From Yoonia sp. R2331 (lineage in GTDB: Bacteria > Pseudomonadota > Alphaproteobacteria > Rhodobacterales > Rhodobacteraceae), in the NCBI RefSeq assembly GCF_041103235.1, contig NZ_JBGCUN010000001.1, positions 2,728,001-2,792,000 of the forward strand: a DNA stretch of 64,000 nt. The letters are read 5' to 3'. Below the pieces are notes generated by a model. It was not told where the DNA came from and searched no databases. It saw only the letters and a list, made by a program, of their open reading frames with translations. The translations under genes and the position numbers were made by a program. This document shows positions 34,980 through 46,067 of this stretch, one piece after another; position 1 is the stretch's first letter, and the number at the start of each line of letters is the position of its first letter.

Positions 34980-35579
34980 TTAGACTTTTCCGGCTAGATG
35001 CGCCTCCAGATCGGCGATCCGGTCTTCGCCCCAGAACCGCTCGCCACTGTCGCAGATAAAGAACGGCGCGCCAAATGCGCCCGCGTTTATCGCTTCTTCC
35101 AGATTGGCCGCATAGGTTTCCGCCCCCTGCAACATGCCAGAGGTCGCAAGGCCTCCATCGAACCCGGCGGCTTCCAGACAGGCGACAATCACCTCGTCCT
35201 GACTGATGTCCTTTTCCTCGGCCCAGCAGGCGCGTGTCAGCCCCGCAACCAATGCCGCCAGATCGCCACCGCCTGCGTTTTGCGCCGCAATGATCGCATA
35301 GGACGACGGGGCCGGGTTGGTCGGCCAGAACGCAGGTTTCAGGTTCAGCGGCATCCCGATCAGTGCCGCCCGGCGGCGCATGTCCTGCAACCTGTATTCC
35401 TGTCGGTTAGGGTGCCGATCCTTGGGCGGTGTGCCTCCGGTCCGTGAAAACAGCCCCATGATATCCAGCGGCTTGTAAGTGATCGTGGCCCCTTGTGCGG
35501 CCGCGACCTCAGCCGGGCGGGTGCCCGACAGGTATGTGAACGGACTGATCGTTGCAAAGTAGTAATCGACGTGCGCCAT
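34980..35579 (-). CDS. 2-hydroxychromene-2-carboxylate isomerase-like protein
   Basis: The product has 199 residues, DsbA-like thioredoxin fold of the kappa-GST type. The catalytic Ser that activates glutathione is likely S12 in FATISPFTYL. GAFGAPFF carries the cis-proline region. The namesake enzyme isomerises a naphthalene intermediate using glutathione, but most homologues act on unknown substrates. GGAGG precedes the ATG. It is divergent from prs, with about 100 bases between them. Confidence 0.87.
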   Translation of the reverse strand: MAHVDYYFATISPFTYLSGTRPAEVAAAQGATITYKPLDIMGLFSRTGGTPPKDRHPNRQEYRLQDMRRRAALIGMPLNLKPAFWPTNPAPSSYAIIAAQNAGGGDLAALVAGLTRACWAEEKDISQDEVIVACLEAAGFDGGLATSGMLQGAETYAANLEEAINAGAFGAPFFICDSGERFWGEDRIADLEAHLAGKV

Positions 35580-35683
35580 TTGGCCTCCCAAGGGTCTGAA
35601 TTCTTTGCGCGACCGTAACGCTGTGCTAGGGCGTGTCAACGACTGCGCGAATCCGCCGACCCCTTCTGCCAAAGGACCCCCTG

Positions 35684-36700
35684 ATGCCCTCCGTCCAAGA
35701 ACCCAAGCTGATTTCCGGCAATGCAAACCGACCCCTAGCAGAGGCTGTCGCAAGCCGGATGTCAGTGCACCGGGGCATGGATGTGGGCCTGTGCGACGCG
35801 CGGGTTGAGCGGTTCAACGACGGCGAGATTTTCGTCGAAGTCTTCGAAAACGTGCGCGGCGAGGATATGTTCATTATCCAGCCGACCTCGAACCCCGCCA
35901 ACGACAACCTGATGGAGCTGTTGATCATCGCAGACGCGCTGCGCCGCTCCTCTGCCGCCCGGATCACAGCGGTGATCCCCTATTTCGGCTACGCGCGGCA
36001 GGATCGCAGGTCAAAGGCCCGCACGCCAATCACCGCCAAATTGGTCGCAAATATGCTGGTTGAAGCAGGCGTCGAGCGCATTCTGACCCTGGATTTGCAC
36101 GCAACGCAGATCCAGGGTTTTTTCGATATTCCCGTGGATAACCTCTACGCCTCCCCGGTCTTTGCGCTGGACGTGATGCACCATTTCAAGGACCGGATGG
36201 ACGACGTGATGGTGGTCTCACCCGATGTGGGCGGCGTGGCCCGCGCCCGCGATCTGGCGCAGCGGATTGGCGCGCCCTTGTCGATCGTGGACAAGCGCCG
36301 CGGTAAGCCCGGCGAAGTGGCCGAAATGACTGTGATTGGCGACGTGAAAGACCGCACCTGCCTGATCGTGGACGATATCGTCGATACCGCAGGTACGCTC
36401 TGCAAAGCCGCCGAAGTGCTGATGGAAAACGGCGCGAAAGAGGTACACTCCTACATCACCCACGGCGTGTTGTCTGGCCCTGCGGTCGACCGGATCAGCA
36501 AATCGGTGATGAAAAACCTGGTGATCACCGACACGATCGCGGCCACAGACGCGGTCAAGGATTGCAAGAACATCCGCATCGTCGGGACCGCGCCGGTCTT
36601 TGCCCAAGCCATCCTGAACACCTGGAACGGCACCAGCGTGTCATCTCTGTTCAATCATAAAACGCTAAAGCCGATCTACGAAGGCACGTATCGGGGCTAA
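35684..36700 (+). CDS. prs: Ribose-phosphate pyrophosphokinase
   Basis: The product has 338 residues, a little longer than the common 315. It makes PRPP from ribose-5-phosphate and ATP for purine, pyrimidine, His, Trp and NAD synthesis. Signatures are the flexible-loop region [26 protein letters not shown] and the PRPP loop [16 protein letters not shown] lies 8 bases before the ATG at 35684, ruling out the longer frame. It is monocistronic. Confidence 0.96.
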   Translation: MPSVQEPKLISGNANRPLAEAVASRMSVHRGMDVGLCDARVERFNDGEIFVEVFENVRGEDMFIIQPTSNPANDNLMELLIIADALRRSSAARITAVIPYFGYARQDRRSKARTPITAKLVANMLVEAGVERILTLDLHATQIQGFFDIPVDNLYASPVFALDVMHHFKDRMDDVMVVSPDVGGVARARDLAQRIGAPLSIVDKRRGKPGEVAEMTVIGDVKDRTCLIVDDIVDTAGTLCKAAEVLMENGAKEVHSYITHGVLSGPAVDRISKSVMKNLVITDTIAATDAVKDCKNIRIVGTAPVFAQAILNTWNGTSVSSLFNHKTLKPIYEGTYRG

Positions 36701-36845
36701 GTCGTCGCAACGTTGGTGCGTTCTGCTCAAACCAACTTTCAGGTTCAGTTTGTTGTCCGGGCCTAACAGTGATTGGGCATTGAACGTGAAAGCTGGTATG
36801 TAACTGACGCGGGGACGGCACCGCGTCTGCGCAATCGCGGTTGGA

Positions 36846-37070
36846 ATGGGCGCAAGAATGACATTGAACGCAATCGTTAACATTTCTGTGCCAATCGTTC
36901 TGGTCGTCTTCATCGCATGGGCGATCCACACGATACGCCGCAAGGAAAATGCACGAAAGCGTTTAGGGCATCAGCCGCATTCTCCGAGCGCGGGGTATGA
37001 CCGCATTGCGGCGACAAAAGCGAAGTTAAAAGGACAAGATTACGGTGGTTCTGGCGGAGCCGGGGCGTAG
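36846..37070 (+). CDS. Small single-pass membrane protein
   Basis: The product has 74 residues. One hydrophobic helix spans about 9-28 (IVNISVPIVLVVFIAWAI), followed by a basic cytoplasmic stretch and a Gly-rich end. An internal ATG at 36858 is equally likely, and no SD is convincing at either. The family and function are unknown. It is convergent with the lectin-domain gene, 10 bases away. Confidence 0.5.
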   Translation: MGARMTLNAIVNISVPIVLVVFIAWAIHTIRRKENARKRLGHQPHSPSAGYDRIAATKAKLKGQDYGGSGGAGA

Positions 37071-37080
37071 CGGTCTGAAG

Positions 37081-37428
37081 CTAGATGTCCCAGGCCTCTT
37101 CATCGCTGATTGCGCCGATAGCTTGCCAAGCGACCCTCACGCGCGCCACCCGCGTGTCGCCCCAGGTCCGAAAGACAACCTCGAATCCTTTCGGCGTGAT
37201 CTTCTCGGCCTGAACATCCGCGCGCACGTTGGTATCATGACCAAAATCCCACATGCTCAGCGCCACCGTGACCGCTGGGGCCGCATCAAAACTTTCAGAG
37301 AACGCGACCTTCAGGCGCTTCAACCGCGCACCGTGACCGGTCCACATTTCACCTTCGTCTTCAAAGTCGGAAAATAACACTGCGTCGCCCTGATCGACGC
37401 CAATAGTGTGACTGGCAAATTTACGCAT
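37081..37428 (-). CDS. H-type lectin domain protein
   Basis: The product has 115 residues, essentially one H-type lectin domain: LKVAFSESFDAAPAVTVALSMWD, then ITPKGFEVVFRTWGDT and VRVAWQAIG. H-type lectins bind N-acetylgalactosamine in invertebrates and Dictyostelium; bacterial versions are little studied. There is no signal peptide, so it may be cytoplasmic or tail-associated by origin. Upstream in-frame ATGs at 37467 and 37503 are possible starts, but the second would enter the atp terminator. Confidence 0.75.
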   Translation of the reverse strand: MRKFASHTIGVDQGDAVLFSDFEDEGEMWTGHGARLKRLKVAFSESFDAAPAVTVALSMWDFGHDTNVRADVQAEKITPKGFEVVFRTWGDTRVARVRVAWQAIGAISDEEAWDI

Positions 37429-37499
37429 GACTTGTCGCTCTTGATCCCAATGCGCTGAACCTGCCATGCGCCAAAGCCCTTGGCGATCCCCCAAAACCA

Positions 37500-37528
37500 A
37501 CAAAGGCCCCGCAGTGCGGAGCCTTTGT
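37500..37528 (-). terminator. Terminator of the atp operon
   Basis: ACAAAGGC pairs with GCCTTTGT and an inner CCGC/GCGG stem, one mismatch between them. On the minus strand it is followed by TGGTTTTGG. Confidence 0.8.
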
Positions 37529-37531
37529 CAC

Positions 37532-37556
37532 AGCTGTTAACGAATAGTTAACAGCT
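37532..37556. repeat. Perfect inverted repeat after atpC
   Basis: AGCTGTTAAC and GTTAACAGCT flank GAATA. The 10-bp stem is A/T-rich and lies between atpC and the main terminator, so it may protect the 3' end or add to termination. Confidence 0.6.
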
Positions 37557-37571
37557 ATCTATTGCACGTGA

Positions 37572-37997
37572 TCAGTTGTTCGCTGTCAGGCCGATGTGGC
37601 CACCCACGGCAACCATATCCGCGATCAGCTTGGCCGCGTCATCAACGGGGCCCGGCTCGTTCTTGAACACCTCTTTTGCGTTGTCATGCGCGGCTTTCGC
37701 CTCTGCCATCATGCCGTCATAGACCTCTTGCGTGACCTCACCCCGCGGTAGCGCGCTTTCAGCCAGCACAGAAACGGATTCAGCGGTGATTTCGGCAAAA
37801 CCGCCGACCACCACATATTCATCCGTGCCACCACCGTGGATCACACGCAGCACACCGGGGCGCAGCGTGGTGATCGTGGGCGCATGGTTGGCCATGGCGG
37901 TCATATCACCGTCGGCACCTGGGATTTGCACCTCGGTCGCCTCCAGCGATGCCAACCGCCGCTCAGGCGAGACCAGATCGAATTGTAGGTTTGCCAT
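37572..37997 (-). CDS. atpC: F1 ATP synthase epsilon subunit
   Basis: The product has 141 residues. The N-terminal beta sandwich starts [17 protein letters not shown] and contains [14 protein letters not shown], typical of epsilon. It sits on the central stalk and regulates catalysis. The C-terminal helical arm is present. AGGAG is 7 bases before the ATG at 37997, so the extra Met from 38000 is probably not used. It is the last gene of atpHAGDC. Confidence 0.95.
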   Translation of the reverse strand: MANLQFDLVSPERRLASLEATEVQIPGADGDMTAMANHAPTITTLRPGVLRVIHGGGTDEYVVVGGFAEITAESVSVLAESALPRGEVTQEVYDGMMAEAKAAHDNAKEVFKNEPGPVDDAAKLIADMVAVGGHIGLTANN

Positions 37998-38019
37998 CAT
38001 TTGGCTCCTTTAAGTTCGA

Positions 38020-40334
<2,315 letters not shown>

Positions 40335-40365
40335 AAGGAACCCTCCTTATATCTGTTCAAAGGGA

Positions 40366-41901
40366 TCAGGCGAAGTCTTTGGCGAAAGCGTCAATCGCGG
40401 CTTTCACTTTGTCCTCGGCCTCGCCTTTGATCTTCGGATCCTCTTTGGTGAGGAAGTCCAGCACGTCCTTGCCGTTGGTGCGCAGATGCTTCAGCAGACC
40501 TGCCTCAAACCGACCCACGTCCTTGACGTCGACCTTATCAAGGTAGCCGTTCACGCCGGCGTAGATAACGCAGACGATTTCCGCGTTGGTCAGCGGCGAA
40601 TACTGCGGCTGCTTCATCAGCTCTGTCAGACGCGCACCACGGTTCAGCAATTGCTGGGTCGCGGCATCAAGGTCAGACCCGAACTGCGCAAAGGCCGCCA
40701 TTTCGCGGTATTGCGCCAGTTCCAGCTTCACCGGACCGGCAACCGACTTCATCGCGTTTGTCTGAGCAGACGACCCAACGCGCGACACCGACAGACCGGT
40801 GTTCACAGCAGGGCGGATACCCTGGAAGAACAACTCGGTTTCAAGGAAGATCTGACCATCGGTGATCGAGATCACGTTGGTCGGAATAAACGCCGACACG
40901 TCACCACCCTGGGTTTCAATGATCGGCAGCGCGGTCAGCGAGCCTGCACCATTGTCTTCGTTCAGCTTGGCCGAACGCTCCAACAGACGGGAGTGGAGGT
41001 AGAAAACGTCACCAGGATAGGCTTCACGGCCCGGCGGGCGACGCAGCAGCAGCGACATCTGACGATAGGACACGGCCTGCTTGGACAAGTCATCATAGAT
41101 GATCAGCGCGTGGCGGCCATTGTCGCGGAAATGCTCGGCCATTGCGGTCGCGGCATAGGGTGCAAGGAACTGCATCGGTGCGGGGTCGGATGCGGTTGCA
41201 GCCACAACGATCGAATACTCAATCGCACCGGATTCTTCGAGACGCTTCACCAACTGGGCCACAGTCGAACGCTTCTGACCAACAGCCACATAAACGCAGT
41301 ACAGTTTGTCATACTCGTTTTCAGCCGCATCGTTGTACGACTTCTGGTTCAGGATCGTGTCAAGCGCCACGGCGGTTTTACCGGTCTGACGGTCACCAAT
41401 GATCAACTCGCGCTGGCCACGGCCAATCGGGATCATCGCGTCAACGGACTTCAGGCCAGTGGCCATTGGTTCGTGCACGGATTTACGCGGGATGATGCCT
41501 GGCGCCTTGCTATCTGCAATGGCGCGGGTCTTGGTCTTGATCGGGCCTTTGCCGTCCAGCGGGTTACCCAGACCATCAACTACGCGGCCCAGCAACTCGT
41601 CACCCACGGGCACGTCCACGATGGCCTTGGTGCGCTTGACGGTGTCACCTTCTTTAATGTCCCGGTCGGAACCAAAGATCACGGCACCAACGTTGTCGCT
41701 TTCCAGGTTCAGGGCCATCCCGCGGATACCACCGGGGAATTCCACCATCTCACCGGCCTGCACGTTGTCGAGGCCATAGATACGGGCAATCCCGTCACCG
41801 ACGCTCAGCACGCGGCCAACTTCAGCGACTTCGGCCTCTTGGCCAAAGTTCTTGATCTGGTCCTTCAGGATCGCAGAGATTTCAGACGCTTGGATCGCCA
41901 T
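40366..41901 (-). CDS. atpA: F1 ATP synthase alpha subunit
   Basis: The product has 511 residues. The Walker A loop GDRQTGKT is at 169-176, and the N-terminus [16 protein letters not shown] is typical. Three copies alternate with beta in the head. Its start abuts the atpH stop. A long open frame on the opposite strand here is only a shadow of this codon-biased gene. Confidence 0.98.
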   Translation of the reverse strand: MAIQASEISAILKDQIKNFGQEAEVAEVGRVLSVGDGIARIYGLDNVQAGEMVEFPGGIRGMALNLESDNVGAVIFGSDRDIKEGDTVKRTKAIVDVPVGDELLGRVVDGLGNPLDGKGPIKTKTRAIADSKAPGIIPRKSVHEPMATGLKSVDAMIPIGRGQRELIIGDRQTGKTAVALDTILNQKSYNDAAENEYDKLYCVYVAVGQKRSTVAQLVKRLEESGAIEYSIVVAATASDPAPMQFLAPYAATAMAEHFRDNGRHALIIYDDLSKQAVSYRQMSLLLRRPPGREAYPGDVFYLHSRLLERSAKLNEDNGAGSLTALPIIETQGGDVSAFIPTNVISITDGQIFLETELFFQGIRPAVNTGLSVSRVGSSAQTNAMKSVAGPVKLELAQYREMAAFAQFGSDLDAATQQLLNRGARLTELMKQPQYSPLTNAEIVCVIYAGVNGYLDKVDVKDVGRFEAGLLKHLRTNGKDVLDFLTKEDPKIKGEAEDKVKAAIDAFAKDFA

Positions 41902-42462
41902 TTATCCGACCTCTTTCATAGTGTTCTGGAGTGCGTTGAGCTTGGATTTGATCGACGTGTCGATCATTTTCGAGCCCACTTTAACGATAAGACCGCCAAT
42001 GAGGCTTTCATCAACGGTCGCTTGGATGGTCACGGCCTTGCCGACCTGTGCCTTAAGGGTTTTTGCCAGCTTGTCGGACTGGGCCTTGGTCAGCGCCTTG
42101 GCGCTGGTCACTTCGGCTGTCACTTCGCCGCGCTCTTCTGCCATCATCTCGCGCAGGGTCTTGACCAGCGCGGGCAGCACGAACAACCGCCGCTTCTGCG
42201 CCAGCAGTTGCGTGGTGTTAGCCATGGTGGGCGACAGTTTCATTTTCTTGGCGATACCGGCCATTGCCGCTGCCTGTTCGTCCCGCGTGTAAAGCGGGGA
42301 ATCGATCAGGGTCTTGAAATCGGCGCTGTCTTTCAGCGCGGATTCGAGGCTTTCAATGTCGGTTTCAAGTGCTTTCAGACCCTTGCCTTCACGCACAAGG
42401 TCAAAGACGGCAGATGCATAGCGTGCTGCAATACCTGTGGAAATCGAAGCTGGTTCGGACAC
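41902..42462 (-). CDS. atpH: F1 ATP synthase delta subunit
   Basis: The product has 186 residues with a GTG start. Two GTG codons are in frame (42468, 42462); GGAAGG is 6 bases before the second, so I chose it, giving MSEPASISTGIAARYA. The subunit joins F1 to the peripheral stalk. It heads the five-gene operon; the F0 genes are not next to it, the usual split in Rhodobacterales. Confidence 0.94.
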   Translation of the reverse strand: MSEPASISTGIAARYASAVFDLVREGKGLKALETDIESLESALKDSADFKTLIDSPLYTRDEQAAAMAGIAKKMKLSPTMANTTQLLAQKRRLFVLPALVKTLREMMAEERGEVTAEVTSAKALTKAQSDKLAKTLKAQVGKAVTIQATVDESLIGGLIVKVGSKMIDTSIKSKLNALQNTMKEVG

Positions 42463-42575
42463 GTCCACCCTTCCGATGTCTTGGGCCCGTCAGTCTTGCG
42501 ATCAGTGGCAACCGCAAACCTTCAGGCAATCAAAATGCCCCTTCACCGAAATGACGGGGCGTCGAATTTTGCGCC

Positions 42576-42604
42576 GATGTAGCAGAGGGGTTTCATGGTC
42601 GCAA
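42576..42604 (-). promoter_or_regulatory. Possible promoter of the atp operon
   Basis: On the minus strand TTGCGA, 17 bases, then TACATC. It lies about 115 bases upstream of atpH in the only sizeable gap before the operon. The match to sigma-70 hexamers is moderate. Confidence 0.35.
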
Positions 42605-42713
42605 GCACTCCGCACAAGGAATCGTGATTGCGTCTTGCGGGCCTTATGTCGCAGGCCCCGGCCGTATGGGCCCCCACGTTGCTGGCCGTACTCGCGCACA
42701 GAAAGAAAAGGCT

Positions 42714-43472
42714 TCAACGTTGGTAGGCCGCCGCAAACCAGCCCAAACCCTGCACCGTGGTTCCGGCAGGGTGATATTCAGCCGACACCCAGCCGTCATA
42801 GCCATCCGCATCAAGCCGATCAAAGAACGCCGGGAAATCAACGCCGGGGCCTATGGGTTCGGATTGGTCAAGCGCTTGCGCAATCTGCACATGCGCCACA
42901 AAATCCCGCAGATCACCCCAAACGGACATCACATCACCATGGATGCGCGCCACCTGATAGGTGTCGAACTGCAAATGCAGGTTGGGTGCCGAAACCTCTT
43001 CCAGAACATCGCGCGCCTGATAATAGTCGTTCAGGAAATGACCGGGATGATCCACCGGGTTCAGCGGCTCAATCGTCAGCTTTTGCCTGCGCGCATAACC
43101 TGACGCCCAACGCAGGTTGTCGACGAAAGTAGCGCGCGCCTCTGGCCCCTCAGCCTCGCCCGCTAGGATTTGAACAAATTCCGCTCCCAGTGCCTCCGCA
43201 TATCGCAGGGTCCGCTTGAAATCCTGACGAAACCGCGATTCGGGAACAGCGGCATAGCCGGGCGCGCCGCCGGTGTAATTGGGCGGCGGGCAGCTGATCA
43301 GCGCCATCTTCAACCCCTGCCAGACCAGCTGATCCCGCATGTCCTGAACAGGGGCATTATAAGGGTCCAATATCTCGACCGCCTCGAAACCGGCCTCTTT
43401 GGCGTAAACGAACCGCTCCATCAGGGGCACTTCGGTGAACAAAAAGGTCAGATTTGCACAGAATCTAGGCAT
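42714..43472 (-). CDS. Hydroxypyruvate isomerase family TIM-barrel protein
   Basis: The product has 252 residues. It starts [20 protein letters not shown] and has the active-site segments [14 protein letters not shown] and VSAEYHPAG of the Hyi/OtnI branch of xylose-isomerase-like barrels. These interconvert hydroxypyruvate and tartronate semialdehyde in glyoxylate metabolism, which would fit with glcDEF in this window. The start overlaps the DUF1285 stop by 8 bases. Confidence 0.88.
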   Translation of the reverse strand: MPRFCANLTFLFTEVPLMERFVYAKEAGFEAVEILDPYNAPVQDMRDQLVWQGLKMALISCPPPNYTGGAPGYAAVPESRFRQDFKRTLRYAEALGAEFVQILAGEAEGPEARATFVDNLRWASGYARRQKLTIEPLNPVDHPGHFLNDYYQARDVLEEVSAPNLHLQFDTYQVARIHGDVMSVWGDLRDFVAHVQIAQALDQSEPIGPGVDFPAFFDRLDADGYDGWVSAEYHPAGTTVQGLGWFAAAYQR

Positions 43473-44064
43473 CAAGCTCGGCCGCGGGAATGATCGGGAA
43501 GAACGCGCCGCCCGAATGCACACCAAACCATTCGACCCCGTCCACATCAGTCACCGCGCCAATATCGACCAGCCGATAAAAGGACTTGCGATCAATCAGC
43601 GCCTCAAGATTGCGCCGCACCAACACATAGGGCGAGGGTTCCCCAGTTTCAGGATCACGCACCACCCGGATCGGGTTGTCCGTCCCTGCCGTGACCTTGT
43701 CACCCACGTTGGTCTCAAACACCAGATCATCGCCGCGCGGGTCAAAATCAATCGCAACAAAAGGCGCATCATCAACCGTGATGCCGACCTTTTCCACCGG
43801 CGTCACAAGGAAATAATCATCCCCATCCCGCCGGATGATTGTCGAAAACAGCCGCACCAGCGGGGCGCGCCCAATCGGCGTGCCCATGTAAAACCACGTA
43901 CCATCCCGCGCGATCCGCATATCAATGTCGCCGCAAAACGGCGGGTTCCATTTTTCAACGGGCGGTAAACCCTTGCCTTGTACCTCAATCGCACTGGCAG
44001 CAAGGCTTTCAGCCGATGGGGTCACAATCTTTTGTCCGCTCATTGTTTTTGCCATTGGGGTCAT
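43465..44064 (-). CDS. DUF1285 family protein
   Basis: The product has 199 residues. Family features are [24 protein letters not shown] near 35-58 and [25 protein letters not shown]. The fold is two small beta domains, soluble and of unknown function. The start is unclear: ATGs at 44064, 44055 and 44043 are in frame without a good SD. It is divergent from the MoxR gene, only 49 bases away, and runs into the isomerase gene by an 8-base overlap. Confidence 0.85.
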   Translation of the reverse strand: MTPMAKTMSGQKIVTPSAESLAASAIEVQGKGLPPVEKWNPPFCGDIDMRIARDGTWFYMGTPIGRAPLVRLFSTIIRRDGDDYFLVTPVEKVGITVDDAPFVAIDFDPRGDDLVFETNVGDKVTAGTDNPIRVVRDPETGEPSPYVLVRRNLEALIDRKSFYRLVDIGAVTDVDGVEWFGVHSGGAFFPIIPAAELDA

Positions 44065-44113
44065 TCGGGATATCTGCTGTTATACCGGTATAAAGTTGAA
44101 AGGGGCCATAGTC

Positions 44114-45118
44114 ATGTCCGACACCGCCGATCTTGTTGCAGACATCGAAAGCTTGGGGACCAAGCTTGCTGCGGCCCGCACATCCATCGCCAATCGCTTT
44201 CTGGGGCAGGACCGGGTCGTTGACCTGACGCTGACCGCCCTGATCTGCGGCGGCCATGCGGTCTTGATCGGTCTTCCGGGCCTCGGTAAGACCCGTCTGG
44301 TTGACACGCTCTCAACCGTCATGGGCCTGCGCGGTAACCGCATCCAGTTTACCCCTGACCTGATGCCCGCCGACATCCTGGGCTCCGAAGTGCTCGAAAC
44401 AGCCGCCGACGGCTCCCGCGCCTTCCGCTTTATCGAAGGGCCGGTGTTCTGCCAACTTCTCATGGCGGATGAGATCAACCGTGCCTCCCCCCGGACCCAA
44501 TCGGCACTTCTGCAAGCCATGCAGGAAAAAGAGGTGACAATCGCCGGCGAACACCGCCCCTTGGGCGCACCCTTCCACGTGCTCGCCACCCAGAACCCCA
44601 TCGAACAGGAAGGCACCTACCCCCTGCCAGAGGCGCAGCTTGATCGCTTCCTTGTACAAATCGACGTCCCCTACCCCGACCGCGACACAGAACGCGACAT
44701 CCTGATCGCCACCACCGGCGCGACAGAGGCTGAAGCGTCGGAAATCTTTACCGCAGAGGAACTCCTCGACGCACAAGCGCTGCTGCGCCGCATGCCTGTG
44801 GGTGAAAATATCGTGGAAATGATCCTCGATCTGGTGCGCGCCTGCCGCCCCGGCCCGGACGCATCCGATGCCGTGAACCAATCGGTCAGCTGGGGCCCCG
44901 GCCCCCGTGCCGCCCAAGCGCTGATGCTCACCGTCCGCGCGCAAGCTCTGCTCGAAGGCCGCCTCGCACCCTCCGCCGAAGACGTGCGTGCGATGGCTGT
45001 GCCGGTGCTGGAACACCGCATGGCACTGTCCTTCGCGGCCCGCGCCCGTGGCGAAGACCTGGTGTCGCTCATCAACACCACCGCCGCCGAGATCACCAAA
45101 GTCGCCGACGCCGCATGA
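44114..45118 (+). CDS. MoxR-family AAA+ ATPase
   Basis: The product has 334 residues. Walker A is GLPGLGKT (53-60), Walker B is LLMADEIN, and sensor region LATQNPIEQEGTYPLPEAQLDRF is the MoxR hallmark. MoxR ATPases act as chaperones that mature or activate partner proteins, usually encoded next door with DUF58 and vWA proteins. AAAGGGG is 8 bases before the start. It opens a run of overlapping genes to 50889. Confidence 0.95.
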   Translation: MSDTADLVADIESLGTKLAAARTSIANRFLGQDRVVDLTLTALICGGHAVLIGLPGLGKTRLVDTLSTVMGLRGNRIQFTPDLMPADILGSEVLETAADGSRAFRFIEGPVFCQLLMADEINRASPRTQSALLQAMQEKEVTIAGEHRPLGAPFHVLATQNPIEQEGTYPLPEAQLDRFLVQIDVPYPDRDTERDILIATTGATEAEASEIFTAEELLDAQALLRRMPVGENIVEMILDLVRACRPGPDASDAVNQSVSWGPGPRAAQALMLTVRAQALLEGRLAPSAEDVRAMAVPVLEHRMALSFAARARGEDLVSLINTTAAEITKVADAA

Positions 45119-45987
45119 CCCAACCGCTCGCCCTTCGCGCATCAGCCGAGGCGCTCGCCAGCCCGCTGCCTGCCCTTCTGGCAGAGGCAGAGCATCTGGC
45201 AAGCGCGGTTCTGCTGGGCGATCACGGGCGCAGACGCGCAGGCATTGGCGATACATTCTGGCAATATCGCCCCGCACAAGACCATGATGAGGTGCGCCAT
45301 ATCGACTGGCGCCGCTCGGCCCGTTCCGACGCAACATTTGTCCAGGACAAGGAATGGCAAATCGCGCAATCGGTGATCCTCTGGGTCGATCAGGCCGCCG
45401 CAATGCGGTTCACAAGCGATGACAACCTGCCCACCAAATCCACCCGCGCCCGCACACTGGCACTGGCAGCCGCGATCCTTTTGAACCGTGGCGGCGAACG
45501 CGTCGGCCTCACCGGGCTGCGCCTGCCCCCCCGCCGTGGCACCGCACAGCTGGAAAAACTCGCCGCGATCCTCTCAGAAGACGACTCAACAGACTACGGC
45601 AGCCCCGATGCGCAAGGCATGCTGCCCCATTCCCGCGCGCTCTTTGTGTCGGATTTCCTTGGCGATCTCGCCCCGTTCGAGGCGGCACTGACCAAAGCCG
45701 CCGACCGTGGCGTGCGCGGGGCGCTGCTGCAAATCCTAGATCCGCAAGAAGAGGCATTCCCCTTCGACGGTCGCACAATCTTCGAATCCATGACCGGTGC
45801 CCTGACACACGAAACGCTCAAAGCAGGCGACCTGCGCACCCGCTACCTCGACCGACTCGCCAACCGAAAGGAGCGGCTCAGCGACCTTGCCCGTATGACC
45901 GGCTGGCAATTCACCACCCACCATACAGACACCTCCGCTACCGCCGCCCTCCTCTGGCTTTATCAGGCATTGGAACGTCGCACATGA
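45115..45987 (+). CDS. DUF58 family protein
   Basis: The product has 290 residues. The DUF58 core is seen in RHIDWRRSARSDATFVQDKEW, followed by a vWA-like half with SRALFVSDFLGD. These proteins are the standard partners of MoxR. The MIDAS residues are degenerate, so metal-dependent binding is uncertain. ATGA overlap with moxR. Its stop overlaps a 27-codon ORF rather than the next large gene. Confidence 0.9.
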   Translation: MTQPLALRASAEALASPLPALLAEAEHLASAVLLGDHGRRRAGIGDTFWQYRPAQDHDEVRHIDWRRSARSDATFVQDKEWQIAQSVILWVDQAAAMRFTSDDNLPTKSTRARTLALAAAILLNRGGERVGLTGLRLPPRRGTAQLEKLAAILSEDDSTDYGSPDAQGMLPHSRALFVSDFLGDLAPFEAALTKAADRGVRGALLQILDPQEEAFPFDGRTIFESMTGALTHETLKAGDLRTRYLDRLANRKERLSDLARMTGWQFTTHHTDTSATAALLWLYQALERRT

Positions 45988-46067
45988 TGCGCATTGGCTT
46001 AGGGCGGGCGGGGCGCTTTTGCGCACCAGCGCAAACAGGACCGTCCCGCACGGCAGGTGACGCATAA
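45984..46067 (+). CDS. Possible 27-residue coupling ORF between DUF58 and DUF4159 genes
   Basis: The frame starts ATGATG overlapping the DUF58 stop by ATGA and ends TAA sharing one base with the DUF4159 start (TAATG). It reads MMRIGLGRAGRFCAPAQ and so on. It would carry ribosomes across the 79-base gap. No SD of its own is visible. It could be chance in GC-rich DNA. Confidence 0.35.
   Translation: MMRIGLGRAGRFCAPAQTGPSRTAGDA

Noticed and set aside
42502..42717. A 71-codon frame upstream of atpH on the - strand
   Set aside because: It has no good ribosome site, no recognisable protein features, and occupies the likely atp promoter.
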